Part shown: piece after piece, positions 14,142 to 26,981 of the stretch
How the letters are laid out: each line of letters starts with the position of its first letter
Position numbering within the stretch: position 1 is the stretch's first letter
Assembly (NCBI GenBank): GCA_934718065.1
Contig: CAKUZR010000010.1
Span: forward strand, 1-64,000
Length of the DNA: 64,000 bases
Reading direction: 5' to 3'
Origin: an uncultured Treponema sp.
Lineage (GTDB): Bacteria; Spirochaetota; Spirochaetia; Treponematales; Treponemataceae
Position numbers and translations under genes: made by a program
Notes under the pieces: generated by a model
Told to the model about the DNA's origin: nothing
The model's database searches: none
Seen by the model: only the letters and a program-made list of their open reading frames with translations

Positions 14142-15029
14142 CTATACGTTGTATGCGCCGTCAACTGCCCGAAGCTCATTGTAAGTGTCAATTTCTGTAA
14201 AATCCTCAAAAGAACAGCTGCGCACAACCAGATTGAAATCCTTGTTGCAATATGTCAATGGAACTGAATCCCAGTAACGCTCTTTTCCGCCAGGCATTTT
14301 GTAGACTTCCTCAAGACATTCGTCAAGCTTTTTTCCGTCTTCCCGCGTCCAGTATGAAATTCCGACCATCCTGAAGCCGTCTGTTCCGCCAACGCTTACG
14401 CCGCTGACCCTTCCCTTTTCAACTGAAAGGCACCAGTCGTCTGTGCGCTCGCAGGGAACTCCGCAGTAATTTGACTGGTACTGGTATTTTGAAATGAGCC
14501 GCGGATTTTTCAGGATTATGTCTGACTCAAGGATATATGCGTTTTCAAGGTAGCCTTTTGCCGCCAGAAGAGATGAAATGTTGTTTCCCTCGTTGTAAGC
14601 CGGATTTTCCACGAATTTTATGTTCGGATATTTGTATTTAAGCTGGTCGAACTGGGCCGAAAGATAGCCTCGCACAATCACAATCTCTTCGATTCCGGCG
14701 GCTTCAACCGCATCAAGAAGCGACTCAATAATCATTTTTCCATGAACGCGGATAAGCGGCTTGGGAGTGTTCAGCGTTATCGGGACAAGCCTGGAGCCGA
14801 ATCCCGCCGCCAGAAAAACCGCCCGCCGAACTTTGTAAGGCTCCAGCGCGCGCAAGCCTTCCGCGGAAATTTTATCGTCCTGGATAAAATGCTTTTCCAC
14901 AAGCTCCGAGAACGCAGTGTTTATAGTTCCAACGGAATATCCGGTGAGCTTTGCGATTTGACGCTGAGAAAGTTTCTTTTTTTCCGCCTCCACGAGGCTC
15001 AGAATGTCGAATTCCTTTTTTGAAAGCAC
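14142..15029 (-). CDS. LicC-like CTP:phosphocholine-type nucleotidyltransferase with an N-terminal helix-turn-helix
   Basis: 295 residues from GTG 15029. Residues ~1-65 form a winged-helix segment (SQRQIAKLTGYSVGTINTAFSELVEKHFI). Residues ~68-290 form a nucleotidyltransferase with the signature AVFLAAGFGSRL, then NTPKPLIRVHGK, ESLLDAVEAAGIEEI and a LESDII metal-binding aspartate, and a C-terminal DFTEIDT motif. Family members activate phosphocholine or similar phosphate esters with CTP for attachment to surface glycans. The HTH fusion occurs in some LicC relatives. It is the first gene of the ABC importer operon, so it may activate an imported choline or aminoethylphosphonate-like compound. 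Confidence 0.85.
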   Translation of the reverse strand: MLSKKEFDILSLVEAEKKKLSQRQIAKLTGYSVGTINTAFSELVEKHFIQDDKISAEGLRALEPYKVRRAVFLAAGFGSRLVPITLNTPKPLIRVHGKMIIESLLDAVEAAGIEEIVIVRGYLSAQFDQLKYKYPNIKFVENPAYNEGNNISSLLAAKGYLENAYILESDIILKNPRLISKYQYQSNYCGVPCERTDDWCLSVEKGRVSGVSVGGTDGFRMVGISYWTREDGKKLDECLEEVYKMPGGKERYWDSVPLTYCNKDFNLVVRSCSFEDFTEIDTYNELRAVDGAYNV

Positions 15030-15117
15030 AAGAACCGCCAGTTTTTTAAATTATGTTCAAAAAATCTTGTTTTTTTGCCATTTTTAGCACATTTTTGCAA
15101 AGATTTTTTGTTTTTTC

Positions 15118-15162
15118 TGTTCAAATAATATATATTTTTTTTCATTTTTGAACAAGATTACT
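15118..15162. promoter_or_regulatory. dyads in the divergent promoter region
   Basis: TGTTCAAAT pairs imperfectly with ATTTTTGAACA around an A/T core, and a related AAATCTTGTT/AACAAGATT dyad is close by. They sit between the two divergent phosphonate operons and could be operators for the HTH domain of the LicC-like protein. Confidence 0.35.
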
Positions 15163-15190
15163 TGACAGATTTTTATTAAAAAACTATTTT
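15162..15190 (+). promoter_or_regulatory. promoter TTGACA-17-TATTTT of the phosphonate operon
   Basis: A perfect -35 (15162-15167) and a fair -10 (15185-15190) are 17 nt apart. It drives pepM, ppd and pntC rightward, with a leader of about 165 nt that contains a GC-rich repeat. Confidence 0.65.
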
Positions 15191-15197
15191 GAAAATG

Positions 15198-15330
15198 CGT
15201 TAGCGCTGGGAAGGGAAAGCCGGAGGCTTTTTCCGAAACGAAGTTGAGGAATGAGCGTAGCGGAACCCTGGACATAGCGACCGGAAATTGAGCGGAGCGA
15301 GATTTTCGGGAACGCCGGAATTCTTACTGA
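15198..15330 (+). repeat. GC-rich dispersed repeat, copy C1
   Basis: Short hairpins with GGAG- or GAA-type loops (AGCCGGAGGCT) and the string CGGAACCCTGGA, shared with 61825-61836. It lies in the leader of pepM. Related copies are at 19697 and 61741. Confidence 0.55.
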
Positions 15331-15363
15331 TTTTAAATTAAATCGGATTTTAAAGAGGCTCAG

Positions 15364-16665
15364 ATGGCAAAAACAGTTTATTTAGGAATCACAGGCGACA
15401 TAATTCATCCTGGAATTATTAATATTATCAAGGAAGGCGCAAAGCTGGGCGAACTTACAATCGGGCTTTTGACTGACAGCGCAATCGCGAGCCACAAGCG
15501 GCTTCCGTACCTGACTTACGAGCAGCGCAAAGAAGTGATTGAAGACATAAAGGGTGTTTCAAAGGTTGTTCCGCAGGAAGACTGGAGCTACGTTCCGAAC
15601 TTGAAAAAATACAGGCCGGATTTTATGATTCACGGCGACGACTGGAAAACGAACTATCTTTCAAAAATCCGCGAGGAATGTTTTGAGATTATGAAGGAAT
15701 GGAACGGCCAGATTGTGGAAATTCCGTACACGAAGGGAATCAATTCCACCGCGCTTGCTGAAAACGCAAAAGACATCGGGACTACGCCGGATATCCGCAG
15801 GGCAACTTTGAGGCGGCTGATTGCGGCCAAGCCGGTTGTGCGGATTCTGGAGGCTCATTCCGGGCTTTCGGGGCTGATTGCAGAGCACGCGAGCGTTACA
15901 AAGGATGACGGAGTCCACCAGTTTGACGGAATGTGGTCTTCTTCGCTTACGGATTCAACTTCAAAGGGAAAGCCGGACATTGAGGCGGTTGACCTTACAA
16001 CGCGAATGCAAAGCCTTACAGATATTCTGGAATGCACGACGAAACCGATTATTTACGACGGCGACACGGGCGGAATTCCGGAGCATTTTGTTTTTACGGT
16101 GCGAACTTTGGAGCGAAACGGAGTGAGCGCGGTAATCATTGAGGACAAGAAGGGGCTCAAAAAAAATTCGCTTTTTGGAACTGAAGCCAAGCAGGTTCTT
16201 GCAACGGAAGAAGAATTCTGCGAGAAAATTTCCGCGGGAAAACGCGCGCAGGTTACAAAGGATTTTATGATTATCGCGCGCATTGAAGAAATAATCGCGG
16301 GCTACAGCGTTGACGAAGCGCTGAAAAAAGCTTTTGCCGCGGTCAGAGCCGGGGCGGACGGAATTATGATTCACTCGAAAGACAAGTCCGGCGCGGACAT
16401 AAAGGAATTCTGCCAGCGGTTCCGCAAGGAATACGAAAAAATCCCGCTTGTGCTTGTTCCTACAACCTACAACCAGTTCCGGGAAAGCGAGCTTGCGGAA
16501 TGGGGCGCGAACGTGATTATTTACGCGAACCACATGCTCCGCTCATCTTATCCGGCAATGAAAAAATGCGCAGAGACAATTCTTGAGGCGGAACGCTCGC
16601 TTGAAACAGACAAGATGTGCATGCCGATAAAGGAAATTCTGGAGCTGATTCCGGGCACAAAATAA
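15364..16665 (+). CDS. pepM: phosphoenolpyruvate mutase with an N-terminal cytidylyltransferase-like domain
   Basis: 433 residues. PEP mutase converts phosphoenolpyruvate to phosphonopyruvate, forming the C-P bond. The core (~residues 140-425) has YDGDTGG, the PepM signature EDKKGLKKNSLFG, IARIEE and GADGIMIHSKD. Residues ~1-130 form a nucleotidyltransferase-like domain (ITGDIIHPGIINIIKEG, LLTDSAI). Here the normal H-x-G-H pair reads H-P-G-I, so the second catalytic histidine is missing and the domain is probably inactive. The gene starts the operon that continues with ppd and pntC. The start is ATG 15364 behind AGAGG. Confidence 0.95.
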   Translation: MAKTVYLGITGDIIHPGIINIIKEGAKLGELTIGLLTDSAIASHKRLPYLTYEQRKEVIEDIKGVSKVVPQEDWSYVPNLKKYRPDFMIHGDDWKTNYLSKIREECFEIMKEWNGQIVEIPYTKGINSTALAENAKDIGTTPDIRRATLRRLIAAKPVVRILEAHSGLSGLIAEHASVTKDDGVHQFDGMWSSSLTDSTSKGKPDIEAVDLTTRMQSLTDILECTTKPIIYDGDTGGIPEHFVFTVRTLERNGVSAVIIEDKKGLKKNSLFGTEAKQVLATEEEFCEKISAGKRAQVTKDFMIIARIEEIIAGYSVDEALKKAFAAVRAGADGIMIHSKDKSGADIKEFCQRFRKEYEKIPLVLVPTTYNQFRESELAEWGANVIIYANHMLRSSYPAMKKCAETILEAERSLETDKMCMPIKEILELIPGTK

Positions 16666-16719
16666 TGCGGACGGACAAGCCAGCCGGCTAAACTTTGAAA
16701 TTTGAAAAAGGAAACAAAA

Positions 16720-19694
<2,975 letters not shown>

Positions 19695-19696
19695 CG

Positions 19697-19925
19697 CTAT
19701 AAAAAAACGGGCGGTTCCCGGCAGAAATTCCAGCTCCCGCCGGAATTTCTGCCGGGCCGGGCTTTCCATGGCTGCGGCTTCCGCCTCCGAACCGCTTTAC
19801 GCTCGCACCGCTCGCTTCAAAGTTTGCAAGGCAAACTTGCGCGGTTTTGCTTCGCAACCATTCCAATCCCTACCGCTTCAAGCTCGCAAAGCAAGCCGGC
19901 GGGGCTGCCAGCAGCCCCGCCCTTC
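19697..19925 (-). repeat. GC-rich dispersed repeat, copy C2 (reverse)
   Basis: Its reverse complement carries GGAGGCGGAAGCCG and ATGGAAAGCC, aligned with GGAGGCGGAGGCCGG and CTGGAAAGCC in copy C3 (61741), and the string GGGATTGGAA. Internal palindromic arms differ between copies. It fills the space between the convergent pntC and ilvD. Confidence 0.6.
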
Positions 19926-19935
19926 CGCAAACTTC

Positions 19936-21624
19936 CTACTGAAGAATCGCGCCCTTGTCCGCGCTGGAAACAAGTTTCGCATAGCGCGCAAGATATCCAG
20001 TCTTCACCTTAGGCTCCGGAGCAACCCACTTCGCTTTTCGGGCAGCAAGCTCCTCGTCGCTTACTTCAAGATGAATCTTATAATTGTTTATATCCAAGGT
20101 GATTTTGTCGCCTTCCTCAACAAGCGCAATCGGTCCGCCAACAGCCGCTTCCGGCGAGCAATGTCCAAGCGAAGCTCCTCGTGTCGCGCCGCTGAACCGT
20201 CCGTCTGTAATAAGAGCAACCTGCTTGTCGAGCCCCTGGCCTGCAAGAGCCGCTGTAACCGCAAGCATCTCACGCATTCCAGGGCCGCCTTTCGGACCTT
20301 CGTAACGGATTACAACAACATCGCCCGGCTTGATTTTTGAATTCTGAACGGCTTCCATAGCTTCGCTTTCATCATTGAAAACTCTTGCCGGACCTGTGTG
20401 GTTCATAAGCTCAGGCGCGCAGGCTGAACGTTTTACAACTGTTCCGTTCGGCGCAAGATTTCCGAACAAAATCGCAATTCCGCCGTTGTCGCTGAACGGA
20501 TTTTCTATTGGCCGCAGAATTTCCGGATTTCTGTTTTTTACGCCTTTGATATTTTCCGCAATTGTTTTTCCAGTCGCAGTAATCAAAGATGTGTTTATAA
20601 GATTTTTCTTCGCAAGTTCAGCCAAAACAGCCTGAACACCGCCCGCATCATCCAGCTCGCACATAAAAGTGTGTCCTGCCGGCGCAAGGTGGCAAAGGTT
20701 CGGGGTTCTTTCTGAAATCTTGTTGACTTCGTGCAAATCAATGTCTATTCCCGCTTCATGCGCAATCGCCGGAACGTGAAGCATTGTGTTTGAGGAACAT
20801 CCAAGAGCCATGTCGGCAGTCAGCGCATTCCTGAAATTTTCCGCAGTCATCATCTGGCGGGCGGTAATTCCCTTTCTGTACAAGTTCATTACGGCCATTC
20901 CAGCGTGCTTTGCAAGCGCAATTCGTTCGCCTGTAACAGCAGGAATTGTTCCGTTTCCTGGAAGTCCAAGTCCCAGAACTTCAGTAAGACAGTTCATTGA
21001 ATTAGCCGTGAACATTCCAGAACAAGCTCCGCAGCCCGGACAAGCTCTGTGCTCCATTTCCTTAAGCTGCTCCTCGTTGATTTTTCCAACAGCAAGTCCG
21101 CCAACCGCTTCAAACATATCTGTCAAAGAAAGATTTTTTCCGCTGTACGGATTTGACTTGTCATTTCCTGGAAGATGTCCCGGCATCATCGGGCCGCCTG
21201 AAACAAAAACTGTAGGCAAATCAAGGCGGGCCGCCGCCATAAGCATTCCTGGAACAATTTTGTCGCAGTTCGGAATCATAACAAGCGCGTCAAACTGGTG
21301 GGCTTTCGCAACACATTCAACGCTGTCCGCAATAAGCTCGCGTGTTACAAGTGAATATTTCATTCCTTCATGGCCCATCGCAATTCCGTCGCAAACGCCA
21401 ATCGCCGGAAATTCAATCGGTGTTCCGCCAGCCATTCTTACACCGGCTTTTACTGCTTCCGCAATGCGGTCAAGCTCAATATGCCCCGGAATAAGCTCAT
21501 TTTTTGCGCAAATAACACCAACCAAAGGCTGATCCAGCTCTTCATCTGTGTAACCAGAAGCATAAAACAAAGAACGGTGAGGCGCGCGGGCAACACCTTT
21601 ACAAGCATTATCTGATTTTTTCAT
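19936..21624 (-). CDS. ilvD: dihydroxy-acid dehydratase
   Basis: 562 residues, the normal length. This iron-sulfur enzyme makes 2-oxo acids in valine, leucine and isoleucine synthesis. It carries [42 protein letters not shown] (cluster cysteines), a nearby [17 protein letters not shown] and a [12 protein letters not shown] loop. GAGG precedes ATG 21624. No other ilv gene is next to it here. Confidence 0.97.
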   Translation of the reverse strand: MKKSDNACKGVARAPHRSLFYASGYTDEELDQPLVGVICAKNELIPGHIELDRIAEAVKAGVRMAGGTPIEFPAIGVCDGIAMGHEGMKYSLVTRELIADSVECVAKAHQFDALVMIPNCDKIVPGMLMAAARLDLPTVFVSGGPMMPGHLPGNDKSNPYSGKNLSLTDMFEAVGGLAVGKINEEQLKEMEHRACPGCGACSGMFTANSMNCLTEVLGLGLPGNGTIPAVTGERIALAKHAGMAVMNLYRKGITARQMMTAENFRNALTADMALGCSSNTMLHVPAIAHEAGIDIDLHEVNKISERTPNLCHLAPAGHTFMCELDDAGGVQAVLAELAKKNLINTSLITATGKTIAENIKGVKNRNPEILRPIENPFSDNGGIAILFGNLAPNGTVVKRSACAPELMNHTGPARVFNDESEAMEAVQNSKIKPGDVVVIRYEGPKGGPGMREMLAVTAALAGQGLDKQVALITDGRFSGATRGASLGHCSPEAAVGGPIALVEEGDKITLDINNYKIHLEVSDEELAARKAKWVAPEPKVKTGYLARYAKLVSSADKGAILQ

Positions 21625-21789
21625 TTTTGACCTCTAAAAAAATATTTCCAAGCATAAAGTTTCATTCAGAAACCAATAAAAAAAGAATAATGCAAAAATC
21701 CTGTTTTGAGTAGTGAATCCTTTTCAACCTTTAGTTTCTTAAAACGCAACATAAAAAATTAATTCGTGAGTTTTTTGCAACCACAAGAA

Positions 21790-24294
21790 TTATCTCAGCG
21801 TAACATAAGTTTTTCCAAAGCCGCCGTCTTCCGGATGCGCAAAGCTGAAATCCTGAACTGCCGGACAGTTTGAAAGATAATCCTGAACCGCCTGGCGCAA
21901 AACGCCGTTTCCGTTGCCGTGAATAATGCTGAAATTCTTCAGGCTGCCCAGAGTGCAAAGGTCAATCTGACGTTCAAGCGCCTTCAACGCTTCTTCCGCG
22001 CGCATTCCAAGCAGACGAAGCTCGTACGCAGGGCGGTTTTCCTTGCTGTCTGAAGCCAAATCCACTGTGTACGACGGTGTGCGGACTTTCGGCGAGGATG
22101 TAAGAACCAAGTCCTTCTGCTTCATTTTCATTTTTACAGAGCCGAACTGAACTTCCCAGATTCCTTTGCCACATTCCTTTGTGATTGTTCCCGGCTGGCG
22201 GCTTTTTCCGGCAAGAACGTCCGCACCGACCGCAAACTGCATGATTTCCATGGAAATTTCTTTCGGCCTGCGCTTTTCTTTTTCCTCATCCGGAACGGCC
22301 ATGCTGACGGCTGTTTTCAGCGCATCCGCAAGTTTTGTCTTCTTTTTCTTTGCCTTATGGCTTACGCGGTTTTTCTGTTTTTTCTGAAGCTCCGCTTCTT
22401 TTTCAGCAAGAATTTCTTCTTCTTTCTGCAGAGCTTCCTCGTTTTCATTGATTTTTTCCGTGATGTCTTTTATAAAAGACTTTACAGAAAGAGTTTTTTC
22501 GCGGTTCAGCTCGCCTTCTTTTACAATCCGCACAAGATTTTCAAGTTTTTTCCGGCTTTCCTCCAGAAAAATCTGGCTTTCACGCTGAATTCCCTGCTTC
22601 AGCTCAAATTCCTTCTGCGCAAGCGCCAAAGATTTTTCTTCCTGGCGGAACGCTTTTTCTTCAAATTCAGACTGTTTTTCCTCAAGCTCAGAACGAAGCG
22701 AATCAAGCTCCGCGTGTTTTTGGGAAAGTCCTTTTATCAGGCTTGAAACGTCCGCTTTTTCATTCAGAATGTATTCCCGCGCGTTTTTTACAATGTCCGC
22801 AGGAAGACCGGAACGTTTCGCAATGTCAAGCGCGTGGCTTTCGCCCGGAATTCCCATCAGAAGTTTGTAGGTCGGGCTCAAAGTTTCGTTGTTGAACTCA
22901 ACGCTGGCATTTATGCATTCAGGATGAGTGTAGCCGTAATTTTTTATCACGCCCTGATGAGTTGTAATCAGGACAAACGCTTTTTTTTCAATCAGCCTGT
23001 CAAGAACCGCCATCGAAATCGCCGCGCCTTCCTGAGGATCGGTGCCGCTTCCAAGCTCGTCCAGCAGAACAAGCGAATTTTCATTCACGTTGCGCACTGC
23101 CTTTGCAATGTTTTTCATGTGTCCGCTGAAAGTTGAAAGGCTTTCGTCCATGCTCTGCTCATCGCCAATGTCCGCAAAAACATTTGAAAAAACTGGAAGA
23201 ACTGTGCCTTCAGCCGCCGGAACAGGAAATCCAGCCTGATTTAAAAGCGCAAAAAGCGCGATTGTCTTTAGCGTTACGGTTTTTCCGCCTGTATTCGGCC
23301 CGGTGATAATAAGAATTCTTTTTCCCGGAAGAAAGCGCACGTCGATTGGAATAGCTTTTTCACCAAGAAGCGGATGACGCGCCTTCAAAATGCAAAGGGA
23401 CTCCGACTGGGAATTTTTTGCAAAAACGCACGAATTCTGCTTTCCCCAAAGAGCCGCCGCATGGGCAATATCCAGCCCTTCCATTATTTTCAGCGCCTCT
23501 TTTAATTCTTCTGAATACGGACTGATTTTTTCCGCAAGCTCCACAAGAATTTTCCGGATTTCCGCCTGAAGCTCGAATTCCGCCTCGACAAGCTCGTTCG
23601 ACGCAATCACAGCTTCGTCCGGCTCAATGTAAACGGTAAGCCCGGTCTGGCTGACTTCGTGGATAATTCCCGGAATGCTGTTTCGCCGGTTGGATTTTAC
23701 CGCAAGAACCTGCCGCCCGCCGCGAAGAACCGGAACATTTGACTCAAGCACATCGGAATATTTTGAATTCGAGGTGAAAGAATGCATTACGCCTTTTATT
23801 TTTGCGTTCAAGCTTGAAATTTTCGAGCGGATTTCCCGGAGCGCAGGCAAGTCGCGCATTTCACCGTCGTTTGTAATAACGCGGAAAATTTCTTCGTGGA
23901 CAAAATTTATTTCCGGAATCGAAGAGGCACATTCCGCAAGATTTTTCAGAGACAATTCTTTCTGCGCGGAAAAAACCGCCTGCTTCAGCTTTTCAACGCA
24001 GCCGCAAAAAACGCCCAAATCGTAAAAAGACTGAAGCGGAACTGAAATTCCCTGGATTTTCAGCGATTTTATAATATTGAACACAGGATTCCAGCCGTTC
24101 AGCGCAGGCGCGCGGGTTGTGGAAAGATATTTCAGCCATTCGCGGCTTATTTCCTTTGATTTTTCAATTTCTTCCGGGTCCGAAAGCGGCTCAAGCCTTG
24201 CCATTATAAAACGAGATTCTTCCGCAGCGCAAAAGCCCGAAATTATTTCCCGGATTCTGTAATAATCAAGTTCAGTTAAAGTTTTTCTGTCCAT
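21790..24294 (-). CDS. mutS2: MutS2-family ATPase with C-terminal Smr domain
   Basis: 834 residues. Family members suppress homologous recombination or, in Bacillus subtilis, split collided ribosomes. The N-terminal core and clamp (~1-300) are followed by the ATPase with Walker A GPNTGGKTVTLK near residue 340, FADIGDEQSM and LLDELGSGTDPQEGAA. A long Glu/Lys-rich coiled coil (~520-680) links it to the Smr domain (~760-834: LRLLGMRAEEALKALE, IIHGNGNGVLR). It is probably co-transcribed with rsgA upstream, 17 nt apart. Confidence 0.95.
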   Translation of the reverse strand: MDRKTLTELDYYRIREIISGFCAAEESRFIMARLEPLSDPEEIEKSKEISREWLKYLSTTRAPALNGWNPVFNIIKSLKIQGISVPLQSFYDLGVFCGCVEKLKQAVFSAQKELSLKNLAECASSIPEINFVHEEIFRVITNDGEMRDLPALREIRSKISSLNAKIKGVMHSFTSNSKYSDVLESNVPVLRGGRQVLAVKSNRRNSIPGIIHEVSQTGLTVYIEPDEAVIASNELVEAEFELQAEIRKILVELAEKISPYSEELKEALKIMEGLDIAHAAALWGKQNSCVFAKNSQSESLCILKARHPLLGEKAIPIDVRFLPGKRILIITGPNTGGKTVTLKTIALFALLNQAGFPVPAAEGTVLPVFSNVFADIGDEQSMDESLSTFSGHMKNIAKAVRNVNENSLVLLDELGSGTDPQEGAAISMAVLDRLIEKKAFVLITTHQGVIKNYGYTHPECINASVEFNNETLSPTYKLLMGIPGESHALDIAKRSGLPADIVKNAREYILNEKADVSSLIKGLSQKHAELDSLRSELEEKQSEFEEKAFRQEEKSLALAQKEFELKQGIQRESQIFLEESRKKLENLVRIVKEGELNREKTLSVKSFIKDITEKINENEEALQKEEEILAEKEAELQKKQKNRVSHKAKKKKTKLADALKTAVSMAVPDEEKEKRRPKEISMEIMQFAVGADVLAGKSRQPGTITKECGKGIWEVQFGSVKMKMKQKDLVLTSSPKVRTPSYTVDLASDSKENRPAYELRLLGMRAEEALKALERQIDLCTLGSLKNFSIIHGNGNGVLRQAVQDYLSNCPAVQDFSFAHPEDGGFGKTYVTLR

Positions 24295-24311
24295 TTTTAA
24301 TTCTGCAAAAA

Positions 24312-25271
24312 TCAGTCCACCCAGGAACCATTTTTTATCTGGTCGCGAATTCTTTTCCAGCTTTCATAACGTTTTTCAGAAATCGCGCCGTCCTCAACAG
24401 CCTTTTTTATGGCGCATCCGGGCTCGCTTGTGTGAGTGCAGTCCAGGCCGAATTTGCATTTTCCCACAAAAGGCTTGAATTCCCTGAAATACAAATGCAG
24501 GTCGTCCGCCTCAATTCCGTGAAGCATAAAACGCCGGATTCCAGGAGTATCTATAATAGAAGCAATTTCTCCGTGAATTCCGCCTGTGTAAGCCGTGTTG
24601 AGCGTAAGCCGGTTCAAAGTTCCTTTCGTCGTTGTGTGGTTTCCCCTGCCGTATTTTTTTGAAAGACTTCCCGTTTTTAGAACACAAGTGTCGTCCAGAA
24701 CATTCACAAGGCTTGATTTTCCAACTCCAGACTGACCTACAAACGCGCTTAGCTTTCCGCGGATAAGCTCCGTGAATTCCGAAATTCCTTCGCCGGTTTT
24801 TGCAGAAATCCGCATAACCTTGTATCCAAGATCCTCCCAGATTTTCAGCTGATCCTCGGCATCAGGATTTTTTTCTATTAAATCATATTTGTTGCAGACA
24901 ATAACCGGATTAAGCCTGAGCATTTCAGCCTGGCAAAGCTCGCGGTCAATAAAACGCGGCCTGAACGGAGGCTCGTCCGGCGTTGTAACAAGAATCATAT
25001 AGTCAACGTTTGCCGCCATAAGCTGGGGGCACCTGCCCTTCACATTCCAGCGCACAAATTCATTTTTTCTTGGAACAAGCGAAATAACCTGGCCTTTTTC
25101 CTCGTCCATTTCATCCGGCTCAACCTGCACAACGTCGCCCGGCGCAAGAGGATTGTAATACTGCGTGTCGGACTTTAAAACTTTTCCCTTAATCGCGCAT
25201 GACCGGACAACTCCGTCGTCACATTCAACTTCAAAAATATTATTGGTTCCCGCAAGAACAGTTCCATTCAT
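24312..25271 (-). CDS. rsgA: ribosome small-subunit-dependent GTPase A
   Basis: 319 residues. RsgA helps mature the 30S subunit. The OB-fold (~1-70) is followed by a circularly permuted GTPase (NKYDLIE, GQSGVGKSSLVN, DTPGIRRFML) and a zinc-binding region with C-KFGLDC-THTSEPGC. ATG 25271 follows a CATAAT -10 by 6 nt (TTGAAA at 17 nt), so it may be leaderless. Confidence 0.96.
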   Translation of the reverse strand: MNGTVLAGTNNIFEVECDDGVVRSCAIKGKVLKSDTQYYNPLAPGDVVQVEPDEMDEEKGQVISLVPRKNEFVRWNVKGRCPQLMAANVDYMILVTTPDEPPFRPRFIDRELCQAEMLRLNPVIVCNKYDLIEKNPDAEDQLKIWEDLGYKVMRISAKTGEGISEFTELIRGKLSAFVGQSGVGKSSLVNVLDDTCVLKTGSLSKKYGRGNHTTTKGTLNRLTLNTAYTGGIHGEIASIIDTPGIRRFMLHGIEADDLHLYFREFKPFVGKCKFGLDCTHTSEPGCAIKKAVEDGAISEKRYESWKRIRDQIKNGSWVD

Positions 25272-25277
25272 ATTTTT

Positions 25278-25306
25278 ATTATGAATGAGAATCCGCGGTT
25301 TTTCAA
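25278..25306 (-). promoter_or_regulatory. promoter TTGAAA-17-CATAAT, 6 nt before the rsgA ATG
   Basis: On the minus strand the boxes are at 25306-25301 and 25283-25278 and the start codon is at 25271-25269. No Shine-Dalgarno sequence fits in between, consistent with a leaderless rsgA-mutS2 transcript. Confidence 0.6.
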
Positions 25307-25410
25307 GACGTTTTCAATTTTCATATTTTCAGCATTGAGCGTTTTTTTTGCTAATAGGACTTATTACTATTTACAAATCAAAATCTTCTGCTATAATTAC
25401 TATAAGAATT

Positions 25411-25605
25411 AAGGCTGAGTTTTTTGTGAAAAGAATAAAAGCGCAGGCAGATTTGCAGTTTGTGAAGATTTTTGGCGATTGAATTAATTAAAGTGCGGAG
25501 CACCCGAAGTAATCCAAGCGAAGCGCGAGCCAAATCCATCTGGAGCAAACTGGAAATATGCCGGAAGCGTTCTTTCAGAATTTGCAAAAAAAAACTCAAC
25601 ATTCA
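25411..25605 (+). repeat. dispersed ~200-bp element, copy R2
   Basis: Same orientation as R1 and the same core (gtgcggagcacc, aagcgaagcgcgagccaaat, gcgttctttc), ending AAAAAACTCAACATTCA. It lies directly upstream of the desulfoferrodoxin gene, 23 nt before its ATG. Confidence 0.85.
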
Positions 25606-25627
25606 TTCTAAAGATGGAGGACAAATT

Positions 25628-26002
25628 ATGAAATTCTTGAAATGTAAAAAATGCGGAAAAATGCTTCAGGTTTTGAAAAATTCTGCGTGCGGAACAATGT
25701 GCTGCGGCGAGGAAATGCAGGAGCTTAAGGCAAACACAACTGACGCGGCGGTTGAAAAGCACGTTCCGGTAATTGAGAAAAACGGAAATTCAGTTGAGGT
25801 AAAAGTCGGCTCAGTTGCCCATCCGATGGAAGAAAAACATTATATTGAATGGATTGCGCTTGAAACAAAAAATTCAAGCCAGCTGAAAATGCTGAATCCT
25901 GGCGAAGAGCCGAAAGCTGTGTTCGCGCTCACAGACGGCGATGAAATTCTGTCTGCATACGCGTACTGCAACCTGCACGGACTCTGGGCTTCTAATCAAT
26001 AA
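25628..26002 (+). CDS. dfx: desulfoferrodoxin (superoxide reductase)
   Basis: 124 residues from ATG 25628 (GGAGG upstream). The desulforedoxin domain (C-KKC-G..GTMCC at residues ~5-29) binds a Fe(SCys)4 centre. The neelaredoxin-like domain has EKHVPVI, HPMEEKHYIEWIAL and CNLHGLW, which supply the four His and one Cys of the catalytic iron. It reduces superoxide to peroxide without making oxygen, typical of anaerobes. Its 3' end overlaps the convergent RelA/SpoT-domain gene by 11 nt. It is preceded by repeat copy R2. Confidence 0.96.
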   Translation: MKFLKCKKCGKMLQVLKNSACGTMCCGEEMQELKANTTDAAVEKHVPVIEKNGNSVEVKVGSVAHPMEEKHYIEWIALETKNSSQLKMLNPGEEPKAVFALTDGDEILSAYAYCNLHGLWASNQ

Positions 26003-26981
26003 TATCGTTCTGGAATCTTGAAAGATGCTCGTACGGCAAAATCAGTCTGCCGCGGAAAAGCCCGCAGCAGTCATTTATGAGCGTGTTGTTCACCGCGGAA
26101 AACATATTCACATCAATTTTTGAAAGATCCAGATTCTGCAGAAGAATTCCGCGCTCATAAGCTTCGTCAAAGTACAGGCACTTTCCGGACGGAATTGTGT
26201 CGCGGCGAGCTCTTTCCGCTTCCTGCCGGTGCTCGTAGCCGGAATGGTTCGCCGGACCGATTTCCGCAAAATCATCCATTTCCTTTGTGCGGAGCTGAAC
26301 TTCAATATACGAGCGCGCCGTGTTGTCATAAAAAGTTATGTGCAGCGAGCGGTAGCCGTAAGGACTTTTGTTCGCAATATAATCCTTGTAGTACGGACGC
26401 ACATCGTCGCTTAAAAGCGTTGAAGAAACCGGCATAGGCTTGCGGAGCACTTCTGCGCTGAAGCCGCGTTCCTCCAGAAAAGACGGAAGAATATTTGCAA
26501 TTTCGTAAAGATATTTCAGCTCAACATCCTCGCGCTCGTCCTCATTTTTTAAATGGCAGCGCGGCATGCTTATTACAATTCTGTACGCAATAAGATCGCG
26601 GAACCGTTCAAGCCGGGTTTTTATTTCCGGAACTGAAGGAAATTTTCCGTGCGCAACATAATATTCATAGATAAAAGAAACAATTTTTCCGTTGAATTTT
26701 TCCTCCGCGCGGATAAGGCTTTTTATCCGGCCTTTAAAAGTGAACGCAAGCTCCGGATATTTTTCCGCCATGAACTTGTAGAATTCCCTAAGCTGCTGCG
26801 ACTGCGCCGTAAGAAAGTCGTTGTGCTCCAGAAGCTCCGTAAGCTGAATCAAAAAGTTGCAATGAACCATATCAATGGGATTCCTGCTTTTCATTGAAGA
26901 ATTTTTCAAGTCAGTTGAATATTTTTTCAGAATTTTTAAAACCGTGTCGCCGCTGTAAAGATAATCATTCAATGTAATCAT
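25992..26981 (-). CDS. RelA/SpoT-domain protein (probable small alarmone synthetase)
   Basis: 329 residues with a RelA/SpoT nucleotidyltransferase domain: FKGRIKSLIRAEEKFNGKI, RFRDLIAYRIVIS, GYRSLHITF and EVQLRTKEMDDFAEIGPANHSGYE. No HD hydrolase, TGS or ACT domain is present. Such short proteins make (p)ppGpp from GTP or GDP and ATP. An N-terminal helical segment of about 90 residues is not recognised. Transcription is convergent with dfx. Confidence 0.82.
   Translation of the reverse strand: MITLNDYLYSGDTVLKILKKYSTDLKNSSMKSRNPIDMVHCNFLIQLTELLEHNDFLTAQSQQLREFYKFMAEKYPELAFTFKGRIKSLIRAEEKFNGKIVSFIYEYYVAHGKFPSVPEIKTRLERFRDLIAYRIVISMPRCHLKNEDEREDVELKYLYEIANILPSFLEERGFSAEVLRKPMPVSSTLLSDDVRPYYKDYIANKSPYGYRSLHITFYDNTARSYIEVQLRTKEMDDFAEIGPANHSGYEHRQEAERARRDTIPSGKCLYFDEAYERGILLQNLDLSKIDVNMFSAVNNTLINDCCGLFRGRLILPYEHLSRFQNDIID

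Noticed and set aside
15961..16533. 190-aa minus-strand ORF inside pepM
   Set aside because: It lies wholly within the strongly supported pepM coding frame and has no recognisable motif.
25992..26002. Frameshift or misassembly at the overlapping ends of dfx and the RelA/SpoT-domain gene
   Set aside because: Both proteins have full-length family motifs and plausible C-termini; an 11-nt convergent overlap is normal in a compact genome.
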